From JALSHZ01 sp964439815 (lineage in GTDB: Bacteria; Pseudomonadota; Gammaproteobacteria; UWMA-0217), in NCBI GenBank assembly GCA_964439815.1, contig CAYTPO010000264.1, forward strand, positions 1 to 17,694: a DNA stretch of 17,694 nt. The letters run 5' to 3'. Positions within the stretch are counted from its first letter, which is position 1, and each line of letters begins with the position of its first letter. The notes beneath the pieces were generated by a model. That model had not been told where the DNA came from. It made no database searches and was given only the letters and a program-made list of their open reading frames with translations. Shown piece after piece: positions 7,560 through 13,935 of this stretch. The translations under genes were made by a program, and so were the position numbers.

Positions 7560-7579
7560 GAAAGGCCACGGATAAAGGG

Positions 7580-8143
7580 TTATTTCTTGAACGGATTCCA
7601 CCAGGGTTTCTGCTGGCCGCTCATACCGGACATTCCATTCATGCCCTGCATACCGCTCATGCCCGACATGCCGCGCTGACCGCTCATGCCGGACATCCCG
7701 TTCATGCCCTGCATACCGCTCATACCCGACATGCCGCGCTGACCGCTCATGCCGGACATCCCATTCATGCCCTGCATACCGCTCATACCCGACATGCCGC
7801 GCTGACCGCTCATACCAGACATTCCATTCATGCCGCTCATGCCATTCATACCGGACATCCCGTCCATGCCCTGCATACCGCTCATGCCCGACATACCGCG
7901 CTGGCCGCTCATGCCAGACATTCCGTTCATACCAGACATCCCGTTCATGCCCGACATGCCGCGCTGACCGCTCATGCCAGACATTCCGTTCATGCCCGAC
8001 ATTCCATTCATACCAGACATGCCGCTCATGCCATTCATGCCGGACATCCCTTGTTGGGCAAAGGTGCCGGATGTGCTGATCAGGGCAATGGCTATGGCCG
8101 CAGTCAGTTGCTTGTACATTCGTTTCTGTGGTGGTTTTTTCAT
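7580..8143 (-). CDS. Secreted Gly-Met-X (methionine-rich) repeat protein
   Basis: This 187-residue protein has a clear Sec signal peptide (basic start MKKPPQKR, hydrophobic core ending TFAQ near residue 30). The mature part, residues 32-176, has Gly at every third position: 49 Gly positions in perfect register. Met follows almost every Gly, and the third place is Ser, Asn, Gln or Asp, with Gly-Gln-Arg inserted five times. The tail is QQKPWWNPFKK. A 63-bp DNA repeat (unit starts near 7671, 7734 and 7797) underlies it. GGAG 9 bases before the ATG supports the start. The composition is extreme: no Cys and few aromatics or charges outside the ends. Methionine-rich periplasmic peptides are known as hypochlorite scavengers (MrpX in perchlorate reducers) and Met motifs bind Cu(I)/Ag(I); either role is inference. 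The Gly-X-Y register also allows a collagen-like or polyglycine-II fold. Confidence 0.88.
   Translation of the reverse strand: MKKPPQKRMYKQLTAAIAIALISTSGTFAQQGMSGMNGMSGMSGMNGMSGMNGMSGMSGQRGMSGMNGMSGMNGMSGMSGQRGMSGMSGMQGMDGMSGMNGMSGMNGMSGMSGQRGMSGMSGMQGMNGMSGMSGQRGMSGMSGMQGMNGMSGMSGQRGMSGMSGMQGMNGMSGMSGQQKPWWNPFKK
7605..7860 (-). repeat. 63-bp coding repeat in the secreted Gly-Met-X gene
   Basis: The string CCGCGCTGAC (plus strand) recurs at 7671, 7734 and 7797, that is every 63 bases, with nearly identical sequence between. Each unit encodes seven triplets (GQR GMS GMS GMQ GMN GMS GMS). Upstream (7860-8045) the same vocabulary continues with less regular spacing. Outer limits are approximate. 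Confidence 0.8.
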
Positions 8144-8183
8144 GGTTGTTTCTCCATTGGTTTTACGGGGTTAAACAGGGTTG

Positions 8184-8212
8184 TTCTGCCTGCCTGATGT
8201 ATGCCGGCAGAA
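8184..8212 (-). promoter_or_regulatory. Intercistronic hairpin, no T tract
   Basis: TTCTGCC (8184-8190) and GGCAGAA (8206-8212) form a perfect 7-bp stem with a 15-nt loop in the 73-base gap between the first two genes of the set. No T run follows on the minus strand, so an mRNA-processing or stability element is more likely than a terminator. Confidence 0.4.
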
Positions 8213-8216
8213 TCCT

Positions 8217-8522
8217 TTATTTTTTCTGGTGCCATCCGCGGATGTCGTAGGGACCTGTCATGCCGGGATGGATGAAGGGTGTGTACCAGTTACCCTGGGA
8301 TTCGAGGAATCTCAGACTTGCCGGGTAGGGGGGAATTACTCCGTTCAATGCCTGTCTATACCATTGGGTATCTTTAGTGACCTGGGAGATGACAGGTGCC
8401 GGAGCGGGTCGTCTGTCCGGCTGGAGGCCTGCGATGGGATAGGTGCCAGCAGAAACTGGCGGCACGGTGGTGGTAACGGTAATGAATACAAGACCGGCCA
8501 GCTTTATGCTTGTTCGTGCCAT
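8217..8522 (-). CDS. Small secreted protein of unknown function, first gene of the set
   Basis: This 101-residue protein begins MARTSIKLAG and has a Sec signal peptide with probable cleavage after VSA (near residue 25). The mature part is about 76 residues, Pro- and aromatic-rich (YPIAGLQPDRR, GVIPPYPASLRF, WYTPFIHPGMTGPYDIRGW), without Cys. I recognise no family. The ATG at 8522 is chosen because GGAG lies 8 bases upstream and the sigma-54 promoter lies just ahead; an upstream in-frame extension to 8726 would run through the promoter and an operator and is rejected. It is the promoter-proximal gene, 37 bases after the predicted transcript start, followed after 73 bases by the Gly-Met-X gene. 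Position and export suggest it is a periplasmic partner of the repeat protein or of the cytochrome/enzyme complex. Confidence 0.7.
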   Translation of the reverse strand: MARTSIKLAGLVFITVTTTVPPVSAGTYPIAGLQPDRRPAPAPVISQVTKDTQWYRQALNGVIPPYPASLRFLESQGNWYTPFIHPGMTGPYDIRGWHQKK

Positions 8523-8569
8523 GTAGTGACTCCTTGATAAATCTTTGGTATGGGTGTTGCCCTGTCTGA

Positions 8570-8585
8570 TGCAGAATGTGTGCCA
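8570..8585 (-). promoter_or_regulatory. Sigma-54 (-24/-12) promoter of the molybdoenzyme gene set
   Basis: Read on the minus strand the sequence is TGGCACACATTCTGCA. It matches the RpoN consensus TGGCACG-N4-TTGC(A/T) with GG and GC at the required spacing and two base differences. The GC pair at 8572-8571 predicts a start near 8559, giving a leader of about 37 nt to the ATG at 8522. The adjacent sensor kinase and sigma-54-dependent regulator make this the expected promoter class. Confidence 0.8.
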
Positions 8586-8624
8586 GTTCACGTTTTTTTC
8601 TGTAAGGCGCTGAAAAATAGATAG

Positions 8625-8637
8625 AATCAAATAGTGG
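8625..8637 (-). promoter_or_regulatory. IHF-like site
   Basis: AATCAAATAGTGG (plus strand) fits the IHF consensus WATCAANNNNTTR with one mismatch in the last three bases. It lies between the sigma-54 promoter and the nearest operator, where IHF-induced bending usually helps activator looping. A/T-rich flanks fit, but a single short match is weak evidence. Confidence 0.35.
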
Positions 8638-8671
8638 AATGCGGTGGTTGCCGCTGCTGCCGGGAGAAAAA

Positions 8672-8686
8672 CTGCCAATTTGACAG
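8672..8686. promoter_or_regulatory. Operator 1 (inverted repeat), putative activator site
   Basis: CTGCCAATTTGACAG is an imperfect palindrome centred at 8679, about 120 bp upstream of the predicted sigma-54 start. It shares the CTGnCAA-n-TTGnCAG pattern with two more copies further upstream. Such distant repeated dyads are typical binding sites for NtrC-type activators, here presumably the regulator encoded at 10811. Confidence 0.65.
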
Positions 8687-8736
8687 GTATAAGTGCAGAG
8701 GGTTTTGTAAGTGCTTGAATTCGCAAGGGAGGTGCT

Positions 8737-8751
8737 GCGACAAATTGTCAT
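8737..8751. promoter_or_regulatory. Operator 2 (inverted repeat), putative activator site
   Basis: GCGACAAATTGTCAT contains the perfect dyad GACAAATTGTC (8739-8749), centred at 8744. It shares the CAAATTGTCA core with operator 3, and its centre is 65 bp from operator 1. Confidence 0.65.
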
Positions 8752-8796
8752 GCCCTGGGGCAGGGTCGCTGGAACGATGGTTTTTTCAGGGCATTT

Positions 8797-8811
8797 CTGC
8801 CAAATTGTCAG
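8797..8811. promoter_or_regulatory. Operator 3 (inverted repeat), putative activator site
   Basis: CTGCCAAATTGTCAG, centred at 8804, is 60 bp from operator 2. It is the inverted complement of operator 1 apart from two bases. Because it lies closer to the kinase gene, it may also serve autoregulation. Confidence 0.65.
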
Positions 8812-8932
8812 AACAAGAGGCCATCCTGTATTCAGTCACAGGGTCGTCGATTGACAAGGAGGTTTGCAGAATCCGATGCAGTAACGGATCAATTTTTTCC
8901 ACCCTTGTATCCCTGCAACGGGAGTGAAAGAG

Positions 8933-10807
8933 ATGTTCAAGACCAGCGGCAAGCTCAACCGGAAACTCACTCTGATGCTTTATGGCGTCCTCACGCTGAC
9001 ATCGCTGCTGTTTCTCGTCTTGCTGGTGGGGGCCTACAAGATTCAGCTGCAGGCCGAGCGCGGTCGTGCCTCATCACAACTCAATATGTTGCTTGGTGCG
9101 ACGCTGGAAAATGCGATGCTCAAGCGCGATCTGGAAGGTTTGCGTGCCATTGTCGATCGCTTGGGTGAACAACCTGATATTATCGATGTGTCCATTCTCA
9201 ATCCGGCGGGTGAAGTCCGTTTTTCCTCGAATCCGAAAAAACGTGGCAAGATGATTTCCGGCTCACTGGTTGCGTGGTGTGATGGCTGCGAAGGGGATTT
9301 CAGCCACGCCAGCATTACCACCCGTTTCACCAACAATGACAAAGGCATCAGCGTACTGCGTTCGGTCAACCCCGTTCACAACAAACCTCCTTGTGCCGTT
9401 TGCCATGGAGACCCCGCAGCCCATCCGGTCAATGGTGTTCTGGTGGTCGATTATGATGCGACCCCGATTATGCAGAAAGCCATGACCGGCCTGCTGGGCA
9501 TGTTGGCAGCCGGCTTTGTTGTCATGCTGCTGACCCTGGGAACCGTCTGGTGGTTCATCCGCAAGGATGTGCTGAATCCGGTGACCGAACTCGATACGGC
9601 CTGCCAGCACCTTGCACAGGGGGACTTGGCATTTCGCTCCAGAATACGAACCGAGGATGAATTTGGCTCGCTGAGCAAGAATTTCAATACCATGGCAGAG
9701 CGGCTGGAAAACAGCCTGATTCAATTGCTGGAAAAGGAGACATATTTGCAGGGATTGATCGATGCGTTTCCTGATGGCATCCGTGTAATCGATGAAAACT
9801 TCATTACGGTCAATGCCAATAATGCGTACAAGGAAATGCTGCATCTGGGCGATGATTCCTTAGTGGGGGAATTCTGCTACAAGAGCAGTTATCAGAAATC
9901 GACGCCTTGCCCCCCTACGCTGATTACCTGCCCGGTGCATGAAATTGCCCAGAATCCGGTACCCATCAAGACCATGCACGAGTATGTCACCGCCAATGGC
10001 AGCTTTACCAAGGTGCAGGTATTTGCGGCACCCATGACGGTGGAGGTGGATGGCAGGCAGCGTCGCTATGTGGTTGAGTCCGTCAGGGATCTGATGAAGG
10101 ACATCCATTTTTCTCACGAGCACAAACTGTCGGCATTGGGCCAGCTGGCCGCAGGTGTCGGGCATGAAATTCGCAACCCGCTGAGTTCCATCAGGTTGGC
10201 GCTGGACAGCGTATTGAAAAAGCTTCACGCCGAGGAAAACATCAACCCACATGTTATCGAATACCTGGAACTGGTCGATGGTGAAATTGACAAATGCCTG
10301 GATATCACCGGGCGTCTGTTGAAGATGTCCTCATTGCCGGGGGAGGAATGCCAGCTGGTTGCGGTGAATATTTCGGTACGCGAGACGGTGTCGTTGGTAC
10401 ATTATGAAGGCGAGAAACAGGATATTGAAATATCGCTGCATTTTGATGAATCCGAGCCGCGTGTATTTGCCACGGAAACCGATGTCAGAATTGTCGTGCT
10501 CAATCTTGTGCAAAATGCCTTTCATGCCATGCCGAATGGTGGGAAGCTCGATATAGCAACACGGGTGGCGGGTGAGCATGTCGAGTTGCTGTTTTCCGAT
10601 ACCGGTGTCGGTATTCCCGCCGAAAATCTGCCCCATATTTTTGAACCATTTTATACCCACCGGGCGGATGGAAAAAAAGGCATTGGTCTGGGGCTGACAA
10701 TTTGTCAATCCATTGTAGACCGTTATCATGGCGCCATTGGTGTTGAACCTGCCGGTGCAGGCTTTAACACCTGCTTCAAGGTAACCTTGCCAAGAGTGAT
10801 GGAGTAG
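8933..10807 (+). CDS. Membrane histidine kinase with periplasmic c-type haem motif and PAS domain
   Basis: This 624-residue sensor kinase has TM1 near residues 13-36 and a periplasmic domain of about 150 residues containing WCDGC and the haem-attachment motif CAVCH (C154, C157, H158). TM2 follows near 185-208, then HAMP, then a PAS domain carrying three clustered Cys (CYKSS...PCPP...TCPV). The HisKA box is GHEIRNPLSS with phospho-accepting H411, and HATPase motifs are NLVQNAFHAM, DTGVGIP and GIGLGLTICQS. The ATG at 8933 is preferred because GGGAG stands 8 bases upstream; a GTG at 8924 in the same frame overlaps that site. A covalent haem in the sensor suggests it reads redox state, oxygen or a small ligand in the periplasm. 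It is divergent from the redox gene set and almost abuts the regulator gene, so the pair most likely controls the sigma-54 promoter at 8570-8585. Confidence 0.9.
   Translation: MFKTSGKLNRKLTLMLYGVLTLTSLLFLVLLVGAYKIQLQAERGRASSQLNMLLGATLENAMLKRDLEGLRAIVDRLGEQPDIIDVSILNPAGEVRFSSNPKKRGKMISGSLVAWCDGCEGDFSHASITTRFTNNDKGISVLRSVNPVHNKPPCAVCHGDPAAHPVNGVLVVDYDATPIMQKAMTGLLGMLAAGFVVMLLTLGTVWWFIRKDVLNPVTELDTACQHLAQGDLAFRSRIRTEDEFGSLSKNFNTMAERLENSLIQLLEKETYLQGLIDAFPDGIRVIDENFITVNANNAYKEMLHLGDDSLVGEFCYKSSYQKSTPCPPTLITCPVHEIAQNPVPIKTMHEYVTANGSFTKVQVFAAPMTVEVDGRQRRYVVESVRDLMKDIHFSHEHKLSALGQLAAGVGHEIRNPLSSIRLALDSVLKKLHAEENINPHVIEYLELVDGEIDKCLDITGRLLKMSSLPGEECQLVAVNISVRETVSLVHYEGEKQDIEISLHFDESEPRVFATETDVRIVVLNLVQNAFHAMPNGGKLDIATRVAGEHVELLFSDTGVGIPAENLPHIFEPFYTHRADGKKGIGLGLTICQSIVDRYHGAIGVEPAGAGFNTCFKVTLPRVME
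10694..10708. promoter_or_regulatory. Operator-like palindrome inside the kinase gene
   Basis: TGACAATTTGTCA (10695-10707) is a perfect 13-bp dyad with the same core as the three upstream operators and is preceded by C, as they are. It encodes part of the conserved GLTICQS box, so it may be coincidence. It is centred about 110 bp ahead of the regulator gene. Confidence 0.25.
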
Positions 10808-10810
10808 CCT

Positions 10811-12172
10811 GTGGCCAGGCAGATACTGATTATAGAAGATGACAGGATACTGAATCAGCTGTTGAGCAATCAGGTCAGAGAATTCGGCTACGAAGTTCAT
10901 GGCTGCCTGGACTGGGGCGAGGCGACCCGTTACCTGGAGCAGTCCCACCCCGACCTGATCCTGCTGGATGGTTGTCTGCCTGATGCCAGCGGCTATGACC
11001 TCATTCCGAATCTTGTGCTGGAGTATCCGGTGATCATGCTGACGGCTTTCGGTTCTGTCCCCCAGGCGGTCAAGGCCATGCGGGATGGAGCCTCCGACTA
11101 CATGATCAAACCCGTCAGTGTGGATGAACTCGGATTAGTGATCCAGCGGGTTTTCAATACTGAGGCGCTGCGTCGTGATTTTTCGTTCTGCAAGAAACAG
11201 CTGAAGAAGAAAAGCAGTAATCTGCTGGTTGGCAACAGTCCCGGGCTGACGGAAGTCCAGGATCTGCTTGACGCCGTAGCCCCCAGTCCGATGACCGTGT
11301 TGATTCATGGTGAAAGCGGGGTAGGAAAGGAGCTGGTTGCGAGAGAACTTCATGATCGCAGTGACAGGGCAGAAAAGAATTTTGTCGCCATCGATTGCTG
11401 CACGCTGCAGGAAAGCCTGTTCGAGACGGAAGTCTTTGGCCATGAAAAGGGCGCCTTCACCGGAGCGGATCGGCGCAAGGAGGGGTTGATTGAAGCCGCC
11501 GAGAAAGGCACGCTGTTTCTTGATGAAATAGGCGAAATCGGCCCGTCGATCCAGGCCAAGTTGCTGCGTGTGCTGGAGACCGGCCAATATCGCCGGGTAG
11601 GGAGTGCCCGTGATCTGGTTGCGGATGTCCGCATCGTGGCAGCCACTAATCGGGATCTGGATGAAATGGTGGCCGAAGGCAAATTTCGCCAGGATCTCTT
11701 CTATCGTTTGAACGCCTTTACCCTGACCGTACCGCCACTACGGGAGCGGCGCGAGGATATTGCCGTACTGGCCAACTATTTTATTGCCAATCATGGATTC
11801 TCGCGCCGCATCCACAAACGAATCAGTGGTCCGGCACTAAGGAAGATGGTCGCCTATGACTGGCCCGGTAATGTACGGGAGCTCAGAAACGTCATGGAGC
11901 GAGCCATCATCCTGTCACGGGATCGGCGGGAAATTACCATCAGCGACCTGGCTTTTTGTGGTCAGGAAACCTCCAGCCAGAAAAACTGCTGCACGGAATT
12001 CGTCTTCGATAGCGAACCCAGAATGGAAGAAATCGAAAAACACTACCTGCAACAGTTGTTGAAAAAATACTCGGGGCATCGCGGCAAAGTCTCGCAAATT
12101 ATGGGTATCAGCGAGCGTAGCGTCTATCGCATGATCCAGAAATATGACCTGGTGACCGTCAAGGAGGAGTGA
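10811..12172 (+). CDS. NtrC-family sigma-54-dependent response regulator
   Basis: This 453-residue regulator has three domains. The receiver (residues 1-120) has the acidic pair D10-D11, phospho-acceptor D53 in LILLDGCLPD, a conserved Thr in MLTAF and Lys in IKPVS. The AAA+ domain has Walker A GESGVGKE (167-174), the sigma-54-contacting loop GAFTGA (214-219), Walker B LFLDEIGE and VRIVAATNRDL. The C-terminal Fis-type helix-turn-helix is near GHRGKVSQIMGISERSVYRMIQK. The start is GTG at 10811, with GGAG 6 bases upstream, three bases after the kinase stop, so the two genes form one operon. All motifs needed for ATP-driven activation of sigma-54 RNA polymerase are intact. The likely targets are the repeated dyads at 8672-8811 and the promoter at 8570-8585. 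Confidence 0.94.
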   Translation: MARQILIIEDDRILNQLLSNQVREFGYEVHGCLDWGEATRYLEQSHPDLILLDGCLPDASGYDLIPNLVLEYPVIMLTAFGSVPQAVKAMRDGASDYMIKPVSVDELGLVIQRVFNTEALRRDFSFCKKQLKKKSSNLLVGNSPGLTEVQDLLDAVAPSPMTVLIHGESGVGKELVARELHDRSDRAEKNFVAIDCCTLQESLFETEVFGHEKGAFTGADRRKEGLIEAAEKGTLFLDEIGEIGPSIQAKLLRVLETGQYRRVGSARDLVADVRIVAATNRDLDEMVAEGKFRQDLFYRLNAFTLTVPPLRERREDIAVLANYFIANHGFSRRIHKRISGPALRKMVAYDWPGNVRELRNVMERAIILSRDRREITISDLAFCGQETSSQKNCCTEFVFDSEPRMEEIEKHYLQQLLKKYSGHRGKVSQIMGISERSVYRMIQKYDLVTVKEE

Positions 12173-12233
12173 GCCTCGGATTCAGACACCATATCTCGCA
12201 GGCCAGAACACGGGTACGTTTCAGGCCGACCCA

Positions 12234-12730
12234 AAGCTGCCCTCCAGCCGGTTCCCACCGTCATGCCGGATGGACCGGCATCCAGACCACAGGGAAGTGA
12301 GCGCCACTGTTCGGGCAAGGCACCCTTTTTCGAATTCCAATGAAGCCCGTCCCGTTCTTACCCGCTATGGGGTGAGTTGCCCGGCTTACGGGTACATCGC
12401 TCCAGCGCTAACCAGTAAAGCAGCAAGCTGCTCTCCAGCCGGTTCCCACCGTCATGCCGGATGGACCGGCATTCAGACCACAGGGAAGTGAGCGCCGCTG
12501 TTCGGGCAAGGCACCCTTTTTCGAATTCCAATGAAGCCCGCCCCGTTCTTACCCGCTATGGGGCGAGTTGCCCGGCTTACGGGTACAGCGCTCCAGCGCT
12601 AACCAGTAAAGCAGCAAGCTGCCCTCCAGCCGGTTCCCACCGTCATGCCGGATGGACCGGCATCCAGACCACAGGGAGGTGAGCACCGCTGTTCAGGCAA
12701 GGCGCCATTTTCAGATCCAGCGTGAAGCCA
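12234..12730. repeat. 191-bp tandem repeat, about 2.6 copies
   Basis: Three successive units begin AAGCTGC(C/T)CTCCAGCC at 12234, 12425 and 12616; the first two are full length and nearly identical, and the third is diverged and ends near 12730. Each contains the dyad ATGCCGG-n5-CCGGCAT (first copy 12263-12281), similar in style to REP-type intergenic palindromes of proteobacteria. The unit is not a multiple of 3, and the similar 73-codon frames in it are not convincing genes. No transposase or target duplication is seen. The flanks 12173-12233 and 12731-12782 hold nothing I can name. Confidence 0.85.
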
Positions 12731-12782
12731 CGGTTCATACCGGGAATGGTGACAAATTCCTCCCTGGGACAATCACGCAGTA

Positions 12783-12842
12783 TCCCAACTCCGGAATGTG
12801 AGTTGGGAGTCCGTCAAAACCCTGCAATTGATCCGGACTCCC
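12783..12842 (+). promoter_or_regulatory. Two overlapping, mutually exclusive hairpins upstream of the DUF2189 gene
   Basis: TCCCAACTC (12783-12791) pairs perfectly with GAGTTGGGA (12800-12808). GGGAGTCCG (12805-12813) pairs perfectly with CGGACTCCC (12834-12842). The two stems share GGGA at 12805-12808 and cannot form together. No T tract follows either. The layout resembles an attenuator or leader switch about 90 bases ahead of the start codon, but function is unproven. Confidence 0.4.
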
Positions 12843-12928
12843 GTCGTTTGCGTATCGATCAATATCCCTTTTTCAGGGAAAGTCGATAATGCCAGCCTTT
12901 GGGCTGAACAACGATGAGGAATTCCAAG

Positions 12929-13720
12929 ATGGCCATTACCAATGATCATTCGTTTTATACACCAGAATCCACACTGGACGATCACAGTCAGGTTGTCGTC
13001 AGAAAGGTGGGTACCGCCGCTCCGATCGAGTGGCTGCAGAAAGGCTGGAATGACTTCTATGCCATCCCGGCGCTGAGTCTGCTGTATGGCCTGATGGCCG
13101 TTTCCGGTTGCTACCTTGTCTATCTATATTCGCGAGAATCCCTCCCTTTGGCGCTTGGGCTGTTCTCCGGATTATTGCTGATTGGTCCCTTTGTGGCGAC
13201 GGGGTTGTATGTGGCAGCACGAAACCTCGAAGCGGGATACCCTGCGACAATTTTTCAATCGATCCGATCCATTGCGCGAGCGGGCTTGAGGATCGGAATA
13301 ATCGCCATGTTTCTGAGTATTATCATGATTGCATGGCTGCGCGTGTCATCTGTGCTGATTGCGTTGCACTACGCCGCATTTCAGCCGGACAGTCTGCAAA
13401 TTGCACTGCGGACGATGGACTGGAACATGCTCCTGGTTCTGGGCCTTTATCTGCTGATCGGATTTGTTTTTGCCGTGGTGGTTTTTGTGACCAACGCCAT
13501 AGCGTTGCCAATGATTCTCGACAAGGATTGTGACCCGATTACCGCCATACATGGCAGCATCCGCGCCGTGAACAGGAACAGAAAAGCCATGGCGCTGTGG
13601 GCGGGATTGATCACGCTGGCTGCGCTGGCCTCGATTGCTACGGCCTTTATCGGCTTTGCGGTGCTCTTTCCCGTATTGGGGTATGCGACCTGGCACAGCT
13701 ATCGGGATCTGGTTGAATAG
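12929..13720 (+). CDS. DUF2189 integral membrane protein
   Basis: This 263-residue protein has about six hydrophobic segments, the first near FYAIPALSLLYGLMAVSGCYLVYLY and the last near LASIATAFIGFAVLFPVLGYATW. The order WLQKGWNDFYAIPALSLLYGL, LLIGPFVATGLYVAARNLEAG and PMILDKDCDPITAIHGSIRAV matches the DUF2189 family of bacterial inner-membrane proteins, whose function is not established. The ATG at 12929 is preferred over the one at 12914 because GAGGA (12916-12920) sits 8 bases ahead of it. It stands alone: repeats lie upstream and an intrinsic terminator downstream. Confidence 0.85.
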   Translation: MAITNDHSFYTPESTLDDHSQVVVRKVGTAAPIEWLQKGWNDFYAIPALSLLYGLMAVSGCYLVYLYSRESLPLALGLFSGLLLIGPFVATGLYVAARNLEAGYPATIFQSIRSIARAGLRIGIIAMFLSIIMIAWLRVSSVLIALHYAAFQPDSLQIALRTMDWNMLLVLGLYLLIGFVFAVVVFVTNAIALPMILDKDCDPITAIHGSIRAVNRNRKAMALWAGLITLAALASIATAFIGFAVLFPVLGYATWHSYRDLVE

Positions 13721-13769
13721 GGACAAGCCGGAAACGCTATCGCCCATTCACGCTTGCGCTTCACTCAAG

Positions 13770-13791
13770 TCGTAGCGAGTGCTACGATTTT
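13770..13791 (+). terminator. Rho-independent terminator of the DUF2189 gene
   Basis: TCGTAGC (13770-13776) and GCTACGA (13781-13787) form a perfect 7-bp stem with a GAGT loop and are followed directly by TTTT. It begins 49 bases after the stop codon. The rest of 13792-13935, a convergent region before the YgiQ stop, shows no gene. Confidence 0.75.
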
Positions 13792-13935
13792 CGCTCCAGA
13801 GTGGCGCTCAGACACACCAGTCCGGCACCAGGATCGTGATCCACCATGAATAAGACGGGATAACGGCAGGCCGGAACAAGCCTTGGTTTTTCCGGCAGAT
13901 ACAGCCGGCGCAAATGCAGTCAATATCGCGGGAAT

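Noticed and set aside
7505..8197. 230-codon plus-strand frame encoding a His-Ala-Gly-rich repeat that looks like a metal-binding protein
   Set aside because: It is the complement of the Gly-Met-X gene at 7580-8143, which has a proper signal peptide and ribosome-binding site; the His-rich repeat is an artefact of the codon pattern.
8523..8726. N-terminal extension of the small secreted protein to 169 residues
   Set aside because: The extension would cover the sigma-54 promoter and operator 1, whereas the ATG at 8522 has a GGAG site and a clean signal peptide.
8778..8792. Possible second -24/-12 promoter (TGGTTTTTTCAGGGC) facing the kinase gene
   Set aside because: Only the GG and GC dinucleotides match; the rest of the consensus is absent.
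8851..8856. TTGACA as a sigma-70 -35 box for the kinase gene
   Set aside because: No acceptable -10 hexamer follows at 16-18 bp.
12270..12682. Two similar 73-codon plus-strand frames
   Set aside because: They lie in successive units of the 191-bp tandem repeat, fall in different frames because the unit is not a multiple of 3, and have no ribosome-binding sites.
12234..12730. CRISPR array
   Set aside because: Units are 191 bp and nearly identical over their whole length; there are no short repeats with unique spacers and no cas gene.
12749..12761. TGACAAATTCCTC as another operator for the NtrC-type regulator
   Set aside because: Only the left half of the dyad is present; no sigma-54 promoter is nearby.
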